Below, piece after piece: positions 6,403-16,539 of a stretch of 64,000 bases of DNA. Position numbers and translations under genes: made by a program. The notes under the pieces were generated by a model, which worked only from the letters and a program-made list of their open reading frames with translations, ran no database searches and was not told the DNA's origin. The first letter of the stretch is position 1. Every line of letters begins with the position of its first letter. Origin of the DNA: Chloracidobacterium sp. N (lineage in GTDB: Bacteria > Acidobacteriota > Blastocatellia > Chloracidobacteriales > Chloracidobacteriaceae); the NCBI RefSeq assembly GCF_018304765.1, contig NZ_CP072643.1, forward strand, positions 310,001 to 374,000. Reading direction: 5' to 3'.

Positions 6403-9400
6403 CTATCGCCGCCGCCGCAGGGCAAACGGGGTGATGACGGCAAACAGCGCCAGCCATCCCAGCGGCCACCACGAAACCGACTTCGAGGGTGGCGTCTGGG
6501 CTTCGGCGTACCAGCCCTTGGTGGGGACTTTCGGCACCTCGTTCGATACCTTATAGACCGTCCCATCCGGCTTGAGGTAAAGCCGTCGCATTTCTTCGAG
6601 ATTGAAGGGCCGCGCCCCACGCCGCCCGAAGACCACAAGCTGGTGGCCGCTTTCATCCACGCCCCGGTCACGGTCCAGCCCCTTCGACACCGCCAGCGAT
6701 TCACCCTTGGTGGGATGCGTCGCAATCAACCGTGGCTCCGGCCGCGGGCTGAAACCGCTGTTCGTCGCCATGGTCTCCGGTGAGGTGAGCTGCACGATGC
6801 GCAGACCGTTCTTACCATCAGCAACGTAGGCAAAGGCGCTGGCATTCGTCATCCCCACCTTCACATCGTGGGCATCGTTGATGACGCCGCCAGCCGTAAA
6901 GATTTGGTCAATTTTCGGCTGTTCGGGCCGTTCCACATCCACAATGACCAACCCCTGCTTGCCACCGGCAATGTAGGCGTAGGTGCGCGCCACATAAATC
7001 TGGTGGGCGTCCTCCAGCGGTATCGTCGCGCCTGGCACGAGACGGGCTTTTTCCGGCAGCGTGATGTCCACGACATGCATGCCGGTCGCATCCGTGACAA
7101 AGGCATAGCGGAACTGAACGGCAATGCCCTTGGGCTTTTTGAAGCCCTCGACAATCGAGACCACCTTCGGCGCAGCGGCATTGGCCACATTGACGATGAC
7201 CAGTCCCCGGTCACACAGAATGTAGGCATGGTCGCCAGCCACGGTGAGATTTTCCGCTCCGTTGAGCAGACCGTTTGGGTTGAAGGTGTAGTCCTTCTTG
7301 AGAAAGTTGTTCGCCGGATCGCCGTCGAGCAGGGTGGCGGCGTTGATCATGACCAGCCCTTCCTCCCGGTCGCTGACGTAGAGATAGGCATAGACCAAGC
7401 TGATGGGCTGTTCCTCGTTTTCGGGAAACCGCTGACGGGTCGGGTCAACCCCCAGCGTCGTGGGCGAAGCAATGGCCGTCGCGTATTTCGTCTTGACATA
7501 GAACTTCTGCCCCAGCGGTGAAACCGGCGCGGTCGTGATGCGTTCGGAGAAGTCCTTGTTGTCAATGTTGGCGATGTCATAGATGTGGACGCCATGCTCG
7601 CCTTCGGCCACATAGAGATACTCGCCCCGCATTTGCAGGCTCAGGGCATGGCCGTGGTGGTGGTAGTGCTCGTGGAGCTTGTCGCCACCCGCCTTGTGCT
7701 TTTTGTACTCCTTCGGATAGGCAAGTTCGTGCAGTGTGCTGCCGATGACGGCCTGCGGCTCGCTGCGCTCCGTCGCCACGACGGCCGAAATGCCATGGTG
7801 GCCTTCGGCGACATAGACGTAGCGCCCCAGGAAGTTGACGTAGTTCGTCCCCAGCAGCAGCAACTGCGCCATGATGGCGTTGTTGTCGTTGTCTTTGGAA
7901 ATGTGGCAATCGGTGCAGCCTTTGGTCTCCCGCGCGCGCACCGTGTGGGGAACGTGCGTGTTCATGGCCTGTCCCGAATAGCCCTCGGAAGAAATCGTCT
8001 GCTGCTGCGAGTACAGCCACAGCCGGTTGGCATTCTGCGAACCGACGATGACCGCCGAGGATGAACGGACGGGTGCAATGCGGTTGCCGGTGGCGGTGCC
8101 GTCAATGCCCAGCATGAACACATCATCCCGCAGCACCTGGAAGTTGTAGGAAGTCCAGTTGCGTGTCTCCGGGCCGCCTTCGTTGTGATTCATCGGACGC
8201 TTCCGGTTGGCTGTCATCGGCAGGTGACAGCCAAAACAGCTCGTCATCCAGGCCGAATGACAGGCATAGCAGGTCATCTTCTGGTCGCTGTGGGCAAGCT
8301 GGCTGTCCTTGCTTTCCTCCGGCTTGGCCGCCGGGTCCCACACGTCGCCCTTCATCAGCAGCTTGGCGTAGTGGGATTTTTCACTGTAATGCTCGTTGCC
8401 GGGCGTGACCGAGTCCCTGGTCTGCACCACCACCCAGAATTTCTCCGGGTCCACCATCGAATACTGGATGACCTTGCCCTTGTAGGGGCCGGCTGTTGGG
8501 ATTTCGAGCACCGATGCCTGCCGGAAACCACGCGCGCGGCGTTTTGAGGGGTCGCGCTCATAGACCGTCCGGGTTTTGTAGCCATCCAGCGAGTTGCTGC
8601 CGCCCGGCGCTTCCGCATCCGTCTTGTTACGCGCCGTGAACTTGCCTGTCACCAGTGCGTCATCGGCGCTCTTTTTGCGTGCGCCCCCAGCAAAGCCAGT
8701 CGTCAACGACTTTGGATTGGCATAGGCGTAAATCGAGCCGTGACAATCCTGACAACTGATCTCGATGGAAGCCCGGGGTTCGCCGTAAATGAGCCGGTCG
8801 CCGTGGCCATCCTGTGAGAAGTGGCAGTCCACACAGTGGAGGCCCTTTTCCAGGTGAATGTCCTTCAGGTGCACCGGCACGCCGCTGCGCACAGTGGTTT
8901 TGTTAACCTCAACGCCTTCAGACGTATAGTTCACCGCCTCGCGCAACGCTTCCGGCGTCACGTTCGGCACGGGTTGGTCGTTTTCATCCAGGTAGCGGCC
9001 CTTGCGGTCCTGTTTGAAAACGGCCCGGTAAATCCAGCCGTGGCCGTGGAAATCGGCAAACTGGGTGCGCTGGGCCTTGGGGTTGACCTCAGTCCAGACT
9101 TCACCCAGAAAGGCCCGGTCGCCCCACTTGCCGCGCTGGGCCGAGCCTTCCGGGTTGTGGCGGGCAATGTTTTCCAGTTCTTCGTCGCTGCGCTTGAGCG
9201 GCGTTTCCGGGTACATCGGGCGGCCATCGGTTTCGTTATCCCACCACATGAAGCCCTGGTAAGTCGTGAGCATGTTCGTTCCCGGATGCATGTGGCAGAC
9301 CATGCACTGGCTGGTCGGGATGGCGTTGGTCAGGACGTGGCGCACCGGATGGCCCGGCTCATCTTTGGGAATCGTGGGGTCGGCGGTTTTCGTCGTGCCG

Positions 9401-10623
9401 CGATTCGTGTGGGCATAGTCAAATCTGGTCGAGGAATGCACCGGCGAGCGGTCGTTGGCGTAAGGCGTGTGACACGCCGTGCAGCCGCTGGAACGGTAGT
9501 CGCCGGGATGGTCGTTGGTGCCCATCAGGGAGGTCAGCGGATCGAGCAGGCGCGTTTTTTGCAGTCCCAGGAACACCGGGTCGGTACGCAGCACCGTCCC
9601 AAACCCGCGCGGGCTGAGCTTGACTTCGGGCAAACCGGCCAGATCGGCTTCCGGGAAGGGGTTGCCCACTTCCGATTGCTTCCTGCCCCCGCGCTCGAAG
9701 ACGCGCAGGATGTTGCCCGGCTGCGTGACTTCCCACCGGGGCAGCGGCGTGATGAACGGGATGATGCCGCGATACTTCCGTTCGGAAGGCGTTGGCGGCT
9801 TGAGGGACATCAGCGCCTGGGGCGCGCCGTCCTGGTTGTAGCTTTCCCCCCACCGGGTGTCTTTGTAGGGGTACGCGCCATTGTTGTAGAGCGCCGCTCC
9901 CCACAGCATCGCCCCGTGGGTCATCATGCTGGTCTTGACCTTGTCCACGATGAACGCCTGCCCGTCCAGCCGCGCATCCTTGTTGTGACACTCACCGCAG
10001 GTGATGTCGGCCACCCGCAGGTCGCCCGGATTGACGAACCGCACGAAGTCCAGATTTTCCTTGAGCAGGGCCGTGTAGGACAGCTCCGGGTTGGCGGAGT
10101 TGGCCGAGCCGTCCTTGCGCTTCCACAGCTTCGGGTTGGTGGGCTGCGGATGGGCTTCGTTCTGGGCTTTGATGTACGCCGGCTGGCCCTTCTCACTCCC
10201 GGCAGGCTTCATGACCTCGCCGTTTCCGCCGTGGCAGTACACACAGGTGATGTTGCGTCCGATGTTGAGGGCGCTGCCGTCGGGCGCGATGTGGGCCGTT
10301 TTGTAACCGCCTTCGTAACCGGTGTGGCAGCTTATACAGCCGCTGTCGTTGCCGTTCTGAAGCCGCCAGTCATCCTCGGTCTTGTCTTTCGCTGCCCGGT
10401 AAATGCGCGCGCGTGCCGTAGCCGGGTCAACCGGCGCGGAAGGTTTGGATGCGCCTGCCCCCGCGGCCGGCCCATCCTGCGGCGTGGTCTCCACAACCAG
10501 CGTGGTCGCATCGCTGCCGGCCACCGGACGAAACGCCGGCAGGAGACTGAAACCAATGAAGGCCGTACTGACGGCGGCACAAAGGGTCACAACTTTGATT
10601 CTGAAGGCAATCGCCATGGTCAA
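6403..10623 (-). CDS. Decaheme c-type cytochrome with LVIVD-type beta-propeller repeats
   Basis: This is a 1406-residue exported protein: signal peptide (residues about 1-30), then about 850 residues holding ten CXXCH haem sites (CISCH, CVYCH, CGECH, CTACH, CMVCH, CVDCH, CQDCH, CYACH, CFGCH, CTDCH). About 400 residues of LVIVD-like repeats follow (for example [37 protein letters not shown]), which should fold as a propeller. The C-terminus is a hydrophobic segment flanked by WWP and RRRR, like a membrane anchor or sorting tail. It lies 57 bases downstream of an outer-membrane barrel gene on the same strand. This suggests electron transfer across the periplasm or outer membrane. The substrate is unknown. 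Confidence 0.88.
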   Translation of the reverse strand: MTMAIAFRIKVVTLCAAVSTAFIGFSLLPAFRPVAGSDATTLVVETTPQDGPAAGAGASKPSAPVDPATARARIYRAAKDKTEDDWRLQNGNDSGCISCHTGYEGGYKTAHIAPDGSALNIGRNITCVYCHGGNGEVMKPAGSEKGQPAYIKAQNEAHPQPTNPKLWKRKDGSANSANPELSYTALLKENLDFVRFVNPGDLRVADITCGECHNKDARLDGQAFIVDKVKTSMMTHGAMLWGAALYNNGAYPYKDTRWGESYNQDGAPQALMSLKPPTPSERKYRGIIPFITPLPRWEVTQPGNILRVFERGGRKQSEVGNPFPEADLAGLPEVKLSPRGFGTVLRTDPVFLGLQKTRLLDPLTSLMGTNDHPGDYRSSGCTACHTPYANDRSPVHSSTRFDYAHTNRGTTKTADPTIPKDEPGHPVRHVLTNAIPTSQCMVCHMHPGTNMLTTYQGFMWWDNETDGRPMYPETPLKRSDEELENIARHNPEGSAQRGKWGDRAFLGEVWTEVNPKAQRTQFADFHGHGWIYRAVFKQDRKGRYLDENDQPVPNVTPEALREAVNYTSEGVEVNKTTVRSGVPVHLKDIHLEKGLHCVDCHFSQDGHGDRLIYGEPRASIEISCQDCHGSIYAYANPKSLTTGFAGGARKKSADDALVTGKFTARNKTDAEAPGGSNSLDGYKTRTVYERDPSKRRARGFRQASVLEIPTAGPYKGKVIQYSMVDPEKFWVVVQTRDSVTPGNEHYSEKSHYAKLLMKGDVWDPAAKPEESKDSQLAHSDQKMTCYACHSAWMTSCFGCHLPMTANRKRPMNHNEGGPETRNWTSYNFQVLRDDVFMLGIDGTATGNRIAPVRSSSAVIVGSQNANRLWLYSQQQTISSEGYSGQAMNTHVPHTVRARETKGCTDCHISKDNDNNAIMAQLLLLGTNYVNFLGRYVYVAEGHHGISAVVATERSEPQAVIGSTLHELAYPKEYKKHKAGGDKLHEHYHHHGHALSLQMRGEYLYVAEGEHGVHIYDIANIDNKDFSERITTAPVSPLGQKFYVKTKYATAIASPTTLGVDPTRQRFPENEEQPISLVYAYLYVSDREEGLVMINAATLLDGDPANNFLKKDYTFNPNGLLNGAENLTVAGDHAYILCDRGLVIVNVANAAAPKVVSIVEGFKKPKGIAVQFRYAFVTDATGMHVVDITLPEKARLVPGATIPLEDAHQIYVARTYAYIAGGKQGLVIVDVERPEQPKIDQIFTAGGVINDAHDVKVGMTNASAFAYVADGKNGLRIVQLTSPETMATNSGFSPRPEPRLIATHPTKGESLAVSKGLDRDRGVDESGHQLVVFGRRGARPFNLEEMRRLYLKPDGTVYKVSNEVPKVPTKGWYAEAQTPPSKSVSWWPLGWLALFAVITPFALRRRR

Positions 10624-10680
10624 ATACCCTTCCGTCCGGGAGACAGGCTTGGGGAGGGCCTGTCACACAGACGCATCGCA

Positions 10681-12567
10681 TCAGAACGTAAAGATGGCTT
10701 TGGCGTAGAGCGAAAACAGGAAACGTGACTGTGCACCACAGTTCAGTCCCGAACAGTTTGACGTGAAAATGTCCTTGAAGCCATCGAGCGGATTCATGAC
10801 CGAAAAGCCACCCTTGATGATCATGTTTTCACTCAGCAGCGGGCGGTACACGACGCCCGCCCCGTAATCAATCCCGACGTTGTTGCGGATGCGGCGCTGG
10901 AACGTCAGCAACTGCAACGATTCCGTGTGGTGGAAACGGAGGTAGTTCAGATTCGCCAGCAGCTTGAGCTTGGGCGTCAGATTGGCTTCGTACCCCAGGT
11001 TGGCCACGATGATGCCCGGATTGACGAAATTCGCCTGCCCCTGCAGCTTGCTGCTCCGCAGACTCGGAATGAGGCTGCCCTGGGTCACGAGCGCCACGCC
11101 CGCCCGCGTCAAACGGATTTCCTGGCTGTTCCAGAAACTGTTTTCGCCGCCGGCAAAAAACTGATTGTCGAGAATCGAGTCGAAGCCGCGCGCCACCCGG
11201 TCGGTCGGGTTCGAGTCGCCGGAGGAAAAGAAGCCCGACACCTGGAACCGCTGCCAGTCGCGGTCATACGACAGCTCCAGCGCCGCCAACTGGGCATTGA
11301 TGCGCGTTGGACGCCCGGCAATCGGTTGCAGCGAATCGCGCCCCAGCACCTGGTAAAACGCATGGTTGATGTTGATGCGGCGGAAGTGACCGTTGCCGGT
11401 CCAGCCGATGTAGCCTGCCTTGACGCTGTGCGGCGTGACGGGGCCCACCTGCACCGGCCGCACCAGAAAGCGGTTCTGGTCGAATTTGATGCTCGGCTGG
11501 TCATCGTTGTAGTGGACACTCAACTGCATCGTGTAGCCGGGCTTGATGAAATCCTGCCGGTAGAGATTGGCCACCCACACCCGCTGATTCCGCTGGTCAA
11601 AGGTGTTGATGCCGCTGTTGGTGTCTTTTTCCAGCATGTAGAAAAACGCCGCGTTGAACTGCCACTTGTTGTCGCGGAAGTTCCCGAACAGGCGCGCGCC
11701 CAGGTTGAAGTCATCAAAAATCAACCCGCGGAAGTCGCTGTTGAACTGTTGGACGCCCACCCGCAGCGAGGTGGAATCAAAAAACGGACTGTGCCCGCCA
11801 CGGCTGCCGCGCCCCCGCAGAAACGGAAACAGCCGGGTTGTGTCGCCCAGCCGCACTTCGGCAAAGGCTTCCTGGAAGCCGATGTGCGTGTCAAACCGCG
11901 TCGTCCCCTTGCGGACATCCCGGTTGACGATGCCGTTTTCCCGTACGGCCAGGTAGTTCAGATTGAACACCGGCGTGAACTTGATGCGCCAGTCAGGTGG
12001 CTTGAAGGCTGTATCGCCGTGGAACAGCTCAACCGAGGTGACAAAGTTCTGCTGGTTGAGGAACTGTCCGCCGCGTCCGAAAAACTCGGCTGCGCCGGGC
12101 CGGCGGGCGTTGATGTCCTGCGGCAGGGGCGTCCGCCGTCCATCCACGAAGGTGATGCTCTCGAAGGTCAGGACGAGAAACGTATGCTGCCCCAGGATGG
12201 GATAGTCGCCTTTGAGGACGTTGAGCCGGTACGGATTGAGAATACTGCCCTTTTCGTAGCGGTTCCATTCCGGGAAACCAATCCGCCACCGGTCCTCGAT
12301 GGGCACGCCCACGTCGCTGTCGCGGCGCTCACTGCGGGGCTTGACGCTGCTGGGTCCTTCCGCGCCGGGCACGGTCAGCTCGCGCAGTTCAGGAATGGCA
12401 TCGGTCGTACGTGGTGCACGCGCCCCATCCTGCCGGGACTGGGCTTCCTGGACGACAGGAGCCAGCGCCGCCTCGGAAACCGTCGTCAGATTTTGGGCCG
12501 GAACGGAACAGCCCAGCCACATCCCCCACCCAACGATGAGCGCGACCAAACGGCGAGTCTGGTTCAT
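10681..12567 (-). CDS. Outer-membrane beta-barrel protein partnered with the decaheme cytochrome
   Basis: This is a 628-residue protein. The ATG at 12567 is preferred over the longer frame because AGGAG lies about 9 bases upstream and a signal peptide follows (MNQTRRLVALIVGWGMW, ending near SVPAQ). The body has many alternating amphipathic strands (for example QFNAAFFYMLEKD, KLKLLANLNYLRF) and it ends in a C-terminal Phe (KAIFTF), the usual signal for barrel assembly. It has no plug domain or TonB box. As the first gene of a two-gene unit with the decaheme protein, it may be a porin-like conduit, as in porin-cytochrome systems. That role is inferred from position only. Confidence 0.75.
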   Translation of the reverse strand: MNQTRRLVALIVGWGMWLGCSVPAQNLTTVSEAALAPVVQEAQSRQDGARAPRTTDAIPELRELTVPGAEGPSSVKPRSERRDSDVGVPIEDRWRIGFPEWNRYEKGSILNPYRLNVLKGDYPILGQHTFLVLTFESITFVDGRRTPLPQDINARRPGAAEFFGRGGQFLNQQNFVTSVELFHGDTAFKPPDWRIKFTPVFNLNYLAVRENGIVNRDVRKGTTRFDTHIGFQEAFAEVRLGDTTRLFPFLRGRGSRGGHSPFFDSTSLRVGVQQFNSDFRGLIFDDFNLGARLFGNFRDNKWQFNAAFFYMLEKDTNSGINTFDQRNQRVWVANLYRQDFIKPGYTMQLSVHYNDDQPSIKFDQNRFLVRPVQVGPVTPHSVKAGYIGWTGNGHFRRININHAFYQVLGRDSLQPIAGRPTRINAQLAALELSYDRDWQRFQVSGFFSSGDSNPTDRVARGFDSILDNQFFAGGENSFWNSQEIRLTRAGVALVTQGSLIPSLRSSKLQGQANFVNPGIIVANLGYEANLTPKLKLLANLNYLRFHHTESLQLLTFQRRIRNNVGIDYGAGVVYRPLLSENMIIKGGFSVMNPLDGFKDIFTSNCSGLNCGAQSRFLFSLYAKAIFTF

Positions 12568-12870
12568 GCCAAAACTCCTGTCAGCCTGGTGAAGTGCAGC
12601 GACCCCTTGGGCGCCGGGCGTCGCAACTGGGACATCAAGTGGCACAGGCGATGTCTCATTTGAGTTTGTAAGCAATCACACCTTTCATAGGGTGTCAAAC
12701 AGTAGTTTGGAACAACCGACACACGTCCAGAATCGTGCTTTTCAAACTGATAAAAGGTCTGTGACGACCGGAGAAAAACCGACTAGGATGGCACTGTGCT
12801 GCCGCCAACAATCCTGGCTGGCACGCCTGCTGCGCGCGGCACAGACATCCCTTTCAGACAAGGACGCACC
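12568..12870 (+). other. Divergent intergenic region
   Basis: These 303 bases separate the barrel-cytochrome unit (minus) from the DinB-like gene (plus) and should hold both promoters. I see AT-rich patches around 12660-12760 but no convincing pair of -35 and -10 boxes, no clear operator and no gene. Confidence 0.5.
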
Positions 12871-13416
12871 ATGGACACCACACCGGAACTGTCACGCGAG
12901 GGACTTCGGGAGCGGTTGACGCACAGCCTTGAAGCCGCCATTCGTGAACTCACGGCCCTTTCCGACGCCCAACGCACCTGCCCGCTCAAACCCAGCCGCG
13001 CCAATCCCGACATCGTCTGGACACCATGTGACCATTTCGCCCACCTCATCGGCACGGAGCGGTACTTTCAACGGGAAATTGAAAAAGCCCTGACTGAGAA
13101 CCCGGAAGCCCGTCCCCAGCCCTACGCCAACGCGCCAAACCGCCCCAATGAAGACGTCATGGCGGCCGTGCACGCTTTCAACGACCAGTGGATTCTGAAG
13201 CACCGCGACAAATCCTTTGCTGAACTCGTGGTCATGGCGCGTGAAACGCGCGCCCATACGCTGGACATGCTTGACCGCACGAGCGACGACCAGCTTGCCT
13301 GCTCCATGCCGGTGCCGTGGGGGCTGGCCACGATTGGCGAAGTCTTTGACCTTCAGACGCGCCACATGGACATGCACCTGGGCTTCATCCGGGAGGGACT
13401 GGCCGCAAAAGCATGA
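12871..13416 (+). CDS. DinB-like four-helix-bundle protein
   Basis: This is a 181-residue, mostly helical protein. The ATG at 12871 has AAGGA about 7 bases upstream; the frame is open earlier but reads unlike protein. It has a His in DHFAHLIGTE near residue 60 and HMDMH near residue 170, the spacing expected of the metal-binding His set of the DinB/YfiT superfamily. Members act as metal-dependent thiol transferases or stress proteins, and the substrate here is unknown. Its stop overlaps the start of the MFS gene by four bases, so the two are translationally coupled. Confidence 0.7.
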   Translation: MDTTPELSREGLRERLTHSLEAAIRELTALSDAQRTCPLKPSRANPDIVWTPCDHFAHLIGTERYFQREIEKALTENPEARPQPYANAPNRPNEDVMAAVHAFNDQWILKHRDKSFAELVVMARETRAHTLDMLDRTSDDQLACSMPVPWGLATIGEVFDLQTRHMDMHLGFIREGLAAKA

Positions 13417-14642
13417 CGCCCCTGCCAACCAAGGCTCTCGCGGCCGTCCTGCTCGGCAACGCGCTGATGCGGATTGCCGGGGCCACCGGCGGCGTGCTCA
13501 TCGGCCTGTATCTGGCGGCGCTTGTCGCCCAGGGACGGACGTTCGATGCCGGCCTGGTCGGCGCGCTGACGGCCGTGGCCTTTGGCGTTGAACTCGTCGG
13601 GGCCCTGCCCATGGGACTGCTCGCCGACGCCCGGACGCCCCGGACGATGATGGTGTTCGGGGCGCTGCTGGGGGCAGCCGCCGTCCAGATGTTCGGACTG
13701 AGCAGCTTCGTGGCTGTGTTCTTCCTGGCGCGCGCCGGCGAAGGTCTGGCTGTCGCCGCCACCACGCCCTCCGTGCTCGCCTTTCTCACCGAAGCCACGG
13801 CGACGGATGCCGTCCGGCGCGGCAAGGTCATGAGCTTTTTCGAGATGTCCCTGCTGGGCGGGCTGGCCTTTGGCGGCCTTCTGGCCAGCCTGCTGTGGCA
13901 ATCCATCGGCGTCTGGGGCTTTTCGGCCGCGGCGGGCCTGTATGTTGCCGCCGCCGGACTGTTCCTCTCCGGCGCGCAGGGACGCGGGACAGCGACCAAC
14001 CCATGGGAAGGCCTGCGCGGGGCACTGGCTGCCCCTATGCTGCGCCGTCTGGCTCCGGCCTGGATTTGCATCAACGCCATGGCCGGCGTCTGGCTCGGCT
14101 CAACCCTGCCGTTTCTGCTGACCCTCCCGGAACGCCGGGGCCAGTTCCTGACCGGCGTTTTTGCTGACTGGCCGGAGGGTGTCGGCTGGGCGCTCTTCGG
14201 CTACGCCGTCATTTTCGGTACTGGCGTCACCGGATGGAGTTTCGTTCTGCACCGGTTTCGCCGCATTACGGTGCTGCGTCTGGCGCTTGGCGGGCTGTTT
14301 GTGGCCTGCCTTGGTTTTTACGCGCTCAATCACGCCGGCGGGCAGCCGCCCGGCATCCGCTGGCTCATCGGAGGCGGCACGGCGCTGGCCATCATGGTCG
14401 AAAGCGGCTTTACGCCGACGGCGCTGGCGCTTCTGGCCGAGGCCGTCGGGGAACAGGCCGGACGGGGCGCAACGATGGGGGTCTATTCGGTGCTGCTCGG
14501 CGTCGGGGCCGTCACCGGGGCCCTTCTGGGTGGACTGGGAGCGCAGTGGGCCGCCATGGACGGCCTCATTGCCGCCACAGTCCTGCTCGCTCTGGGGGCC
14601 ACGGCCGGCGTCGAGTGGCTCGCACGGCATACGCCCGGCTAG
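13413..14642 (+). CDS. MFS transporter
   Basis: This is a 409-residue integral membrane protein with about twelve hydrophobic segments. It carries an MFS-like loop between helices 2 and 3 (GLLADARTPRTM). The length and the two-halves layout fit the major facilitator superfamily. It starts within the stop of the DinB-like gene (ATGA overlap). The substrate cannot be told from sequence. The pairing with a DinB-like thiol-transferase protein hints at detoxification or export of a small electrophile, but that is a guess. Confidence 0.85.
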   Translation: MTPLPTKALAAVLLGNALMRIAGATGGVLIGLYLAALVAQGRTFDAGLVGALTAVAFGVELVGALPMGLLADARTPRTMMVFGALLGAAAVQMFGLSSFVAVFFLARAGEGLAVAATTPSVLAFLTEATATDAVRRGKVMSFFEMSLLGGLAFGGLLASLLWQSIGVWGFSAAAGLYVAAAGLFLSGAQGRGTATNPWEGLRGALAAPMLRRLAPAWICINAMAGVWLGSTLPFLLTLPERRGQFLTGVFADWPEGVGWALFGYAVIFGTGVTGWSFVLHRFRRITVLRLALGGLFVACLGFYALNHAGGQPPGIRWLIGGGTALAIMVESGFTPTALALLAEAVGEQAGRGATMGVYSVLLGVGAVTGALLGGLGAQWAAMDGLIAATVLLALGATAGVEWLARHTPG

Positions 14643-14695
14643 CGCGGCGGTCCGTCAGGCAACGCGGGCCGGACACCGGGACGGCCCAGCGGGGA

Positions 14696-15490
14696 CTAGG
14701 TGGCCTTGGAAGCAAGCTGGTCGAGTTGCGCCCGTACGCTCCGCAGCCGCTGCGCCGTCCGGTTCCAGACGTAGGCAATCACCTTGTCCGTCGGATAGCG
14801 CCCATTCTGGTTGTACTCCGTGGCGCGCAGGTCAGGATACATGCGGAGGATGGGGATGAGTTCCGGCGCCGATTCCGTCAGCGAGATACGCCGGTCAGCC
14901 CCCTGCATCGTGGCCCACAACGGCCGGACGAGTTCGTAACTGCGCAACACGCTGCGGAGGTCATCGAAAAAGTCCGTCTGTTCCTCATAGTCGTTGTACT
15001 TGGCCAGGAACGACTCCACCGCCACCCGCGCATCCACAACCAGTCCGTCATACTGGCTGAACGTCGGGTTGCCGTTGACCAGCGTGTTGATGCGGCTCAG
15101 GGCGTCCACCGCCTGGCGGGCATCGCTGACAAAACGCTGGTCAATGCGCTTGACGGGTTCGCCAAAGGTCAGCACGGCCACGTTTTCAAGGGCAATCGTG
15201 GCCTGTTCGCCGCCGGCGTTGAGGTAGGTGATGCCCTGCAGGTCGAGCTTGACCAGCTTGCCGACAATTTCGAGGCCGTCCATGCGCTTGATGCGGATGT
15301 CCTTGCCCACCATCGGGCTGACCGGCGGTGGCGGCGGCGTCCGGCGGGAGGGCTTCCGCCGCTGGGCAGCGACTTCCACCGAAGCCACCAGCGATAACGA
15401 CAGAACAAAAGCAAGCCCCCACCACAGCCACCGCCCGGCCGGGTGGCTGGGCACCTGTCCGGCCGGTCTTCGTAGCCAAGCGTACGTCAT
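14696..15490 (-). CDS. Secreted hypothetical protein
   Basis: This is a 264-residue protein starting at the ATG at 15490. The signal peptide spans about residues 1-41 (WLWWGLAFVLSLSLVASVEVAAQ). A basic and proline stretch follows (RRTPPPPP), then a small beta-rich domain (KDIRIKRMDGLEIVGKLVKL) that resembles an Sm/LSm-like fold, and a helical C-terminal half. The frame is open 73 codons further upstream, but that part overlaps the next gene. It follows that gene by 13 bases on the same strand, so they form a two-gene unit. No family is recognised. Confidence 0.65.
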   Translation of the reverse strand: MTYAWLRRPAGQVPSHPAGRWLWWGLAFVLSLSLVASVEVAAQRRKPSRRTPPPPPVSPMVGKDIRIKRMDGLEIVGKLVKLDLQGITYLNAGGEQATIALENVAVLTFGEPVKRIDQRFVSDARQAVDALSRINTLVNGNPTFSQYDGLVVDARVAVESFLAKYNDYEEQTDFFDDLRSVLRSYELVRPLWATMQGADRRISLTESAPELIPILRMYPDLRATEYNQNGRYPTDKVIAYVWNRTAQRLRSVRAQLDQLASKAT

Positions 15491-15503
15491 AGCAAAGAAC
15501 CAC

Positions 15504-16142
15504 TTACAAAACGGTGAAATCGGCATCATCGAACGGAACATTGAAAGCCAAATAGAGGATGTCGTCCTCGTGGATGAGTTGCCCGGCCTGCCAGCACTGT
15601 TCCCGCCGTGCCGTGAGAATACCATCCGTGGCGACATAATCACTGTAAGTAATCCGCTCGCCCGTCTCGCGGTCTTCGAGGAAGCGGCACTGGAAATGGG
15701 CGGCGTCAAAGCCGTAACTCACCTCCTCGGAAGGCAGGTCGAGTCGCCAGATGGGGTCGCCATCGGTGTCGCGGTCGGCCACTGGCGGCGCGTAATCATA
15801 TTCCTCGGCATGGGCCAGGAAATTGCGCGGATACAGCCGGATGCGCCGCTTGATGGCTTCAAGCTCCAGCGCCGGCAAGGGCGCCAGCCGCCCCTGTTCC
15901 ATCACCTGACCGGCAAAACCGTTGATCACAATCACCCTGGGTTCACAGCCGGGACGGCGTTCGATGAGGCGGATGCGGCCACCAAAGGCGCGGAGGATTT
16001 CCAGTTCGATGGTTTCCGGCGGCTGCATCAGCGTCCGGCGAACCTGCATCAGCAGGGCGCGCACGCCGTAGAGCGCGGTTCGTCCACCGATGGCTAATAT
16101 GCAGCGTTCGATGAAGGCATCCGGGGCAGTTGTCCAATCCAT
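15504..16142 (-). CDS. Hypothetical protein with a LolA-like fold signature
   Basis: This is a 212-residue protein if it starts at the ATG at 16142. The sequence has alternating charged strands (RVIVINGFAGQVMEQGRL, and DPIWRLDLPSEEVSYGF) like outer-membrane lipoprotein carrier or sorting proteins. There is no clear signal peptide and no good ribosome site, so the start is unsure; GTG or ATG codons farther upstream to 16202 are possible. It is the first gene of a unit with the secreted protein downstream. The assignment is weak. Confidence 0.5.
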   Translation of the reverse strand: MDWTTAPDAFIERCILAIGGRTALYGVRALLMQVRRTLMQPPETIELEILRAFGGRIRLIERRPGCEPRVIVINGFAGQVMEQGRLAPLPALELEAIKRRIRLYPRNFLAHAEEYDYAPPVADRDTDGDPIWRLDLPSEEVSYGFDAAHFQCRFLEDRETGERITYSDYVATDGILTARREQCWQAGQLIHEDDILYLAFNVPFDDADFTVL

Positions 16143-16387
16143 ACACACAGAGGCGGCCGGTCCGGGCCGCCGGGGCCGACAGCTTACTCCCGCCACGGGC
16201 ATTCAGGCTTTGCCGGCAGCATCCACAACATCACACGGGCAGACGGTCGTGGGTGTATTCAATCGCGCTGGCGTGCCGGTGTCCACTACTTTTCAACCGC
16301 TTTTCAAGCAGCATTTCAAAGCCGCCCGGGGTTTCACAGCGGGGCGGATGCGCCAGCCCACTGGAAGTCACAACAGGATGCGATGGC

Positions 16388-16416
16388 TTGACTTGCACGC
16401 ACAAGTCCATTACCAA
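16388..16416 (+). promoter_or_regulatory. Candidate promoter of tRNA-Pro
   Basis: TTGACT (16388-16393) is followed 17 bases later by TACCAA (16411-16416). The expected transcript start is near 16423, five bases before the mature tRNA. The -35 is good and the -10 is poor. The rest of the 285 bases from 16143 to 16427 shows nothing else that I can name. Confidence 0.35.
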
Positions 16417-16427
16417 CATGAACACGT

Positions 16428-16504
16428 CGGGGCGTGGCTCAGCCTGGTAGAGCATTCGCTTTGGGAGCGAAGGGTCGCAAGTTCAAATCTTGCCGCCCCG
16501 ACCA
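16428..16504 (+). tRNA. tRNA-Pro (anticodon TGG)
   Basis: This is a 77-base cloverleaf. The acceptor stem CGGGGCG pairs with CGCCCCG (16494-16500). The D arm contains GGCTC...GGTAGAGC. The anticodon stem TTCGC/GCGAA holds the loop TTTGGGA, giving anticodon TGG. The T arm has GTTCAAATC. The discriminator A at 16501 is followed by an encoded CCA (16502-16504). It lies 35 bases before the DedA-like gene. Confidence 0.96.
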
Positions 16505-16539
16505 CCTTCGCTGCCGTGGCTCCCTTCCCAGTATTCCCG

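Noticed and set aside
8821-10728. Long plus-strand frame opposite the decaheme cytochrome gene (635 codons)
   Set aside because: Its text is rich in Arg, Val, Gly and His without domain order, and it is the antisense shadow of the CXXCH-coding strand in GC-rich DNA.
10927-12663. Long plus-strand frame opposite the barrel gene
   Set aside because: No signal, motif or ribosome site; antisense shadow of a gene with a clear signal peptide and C-terminal Phe.
16090-16539. N-terminal extension of the DedA-like gene
   Set aside because: The extension runs through the tRNA-Pro gene; the start was moved to 16540.
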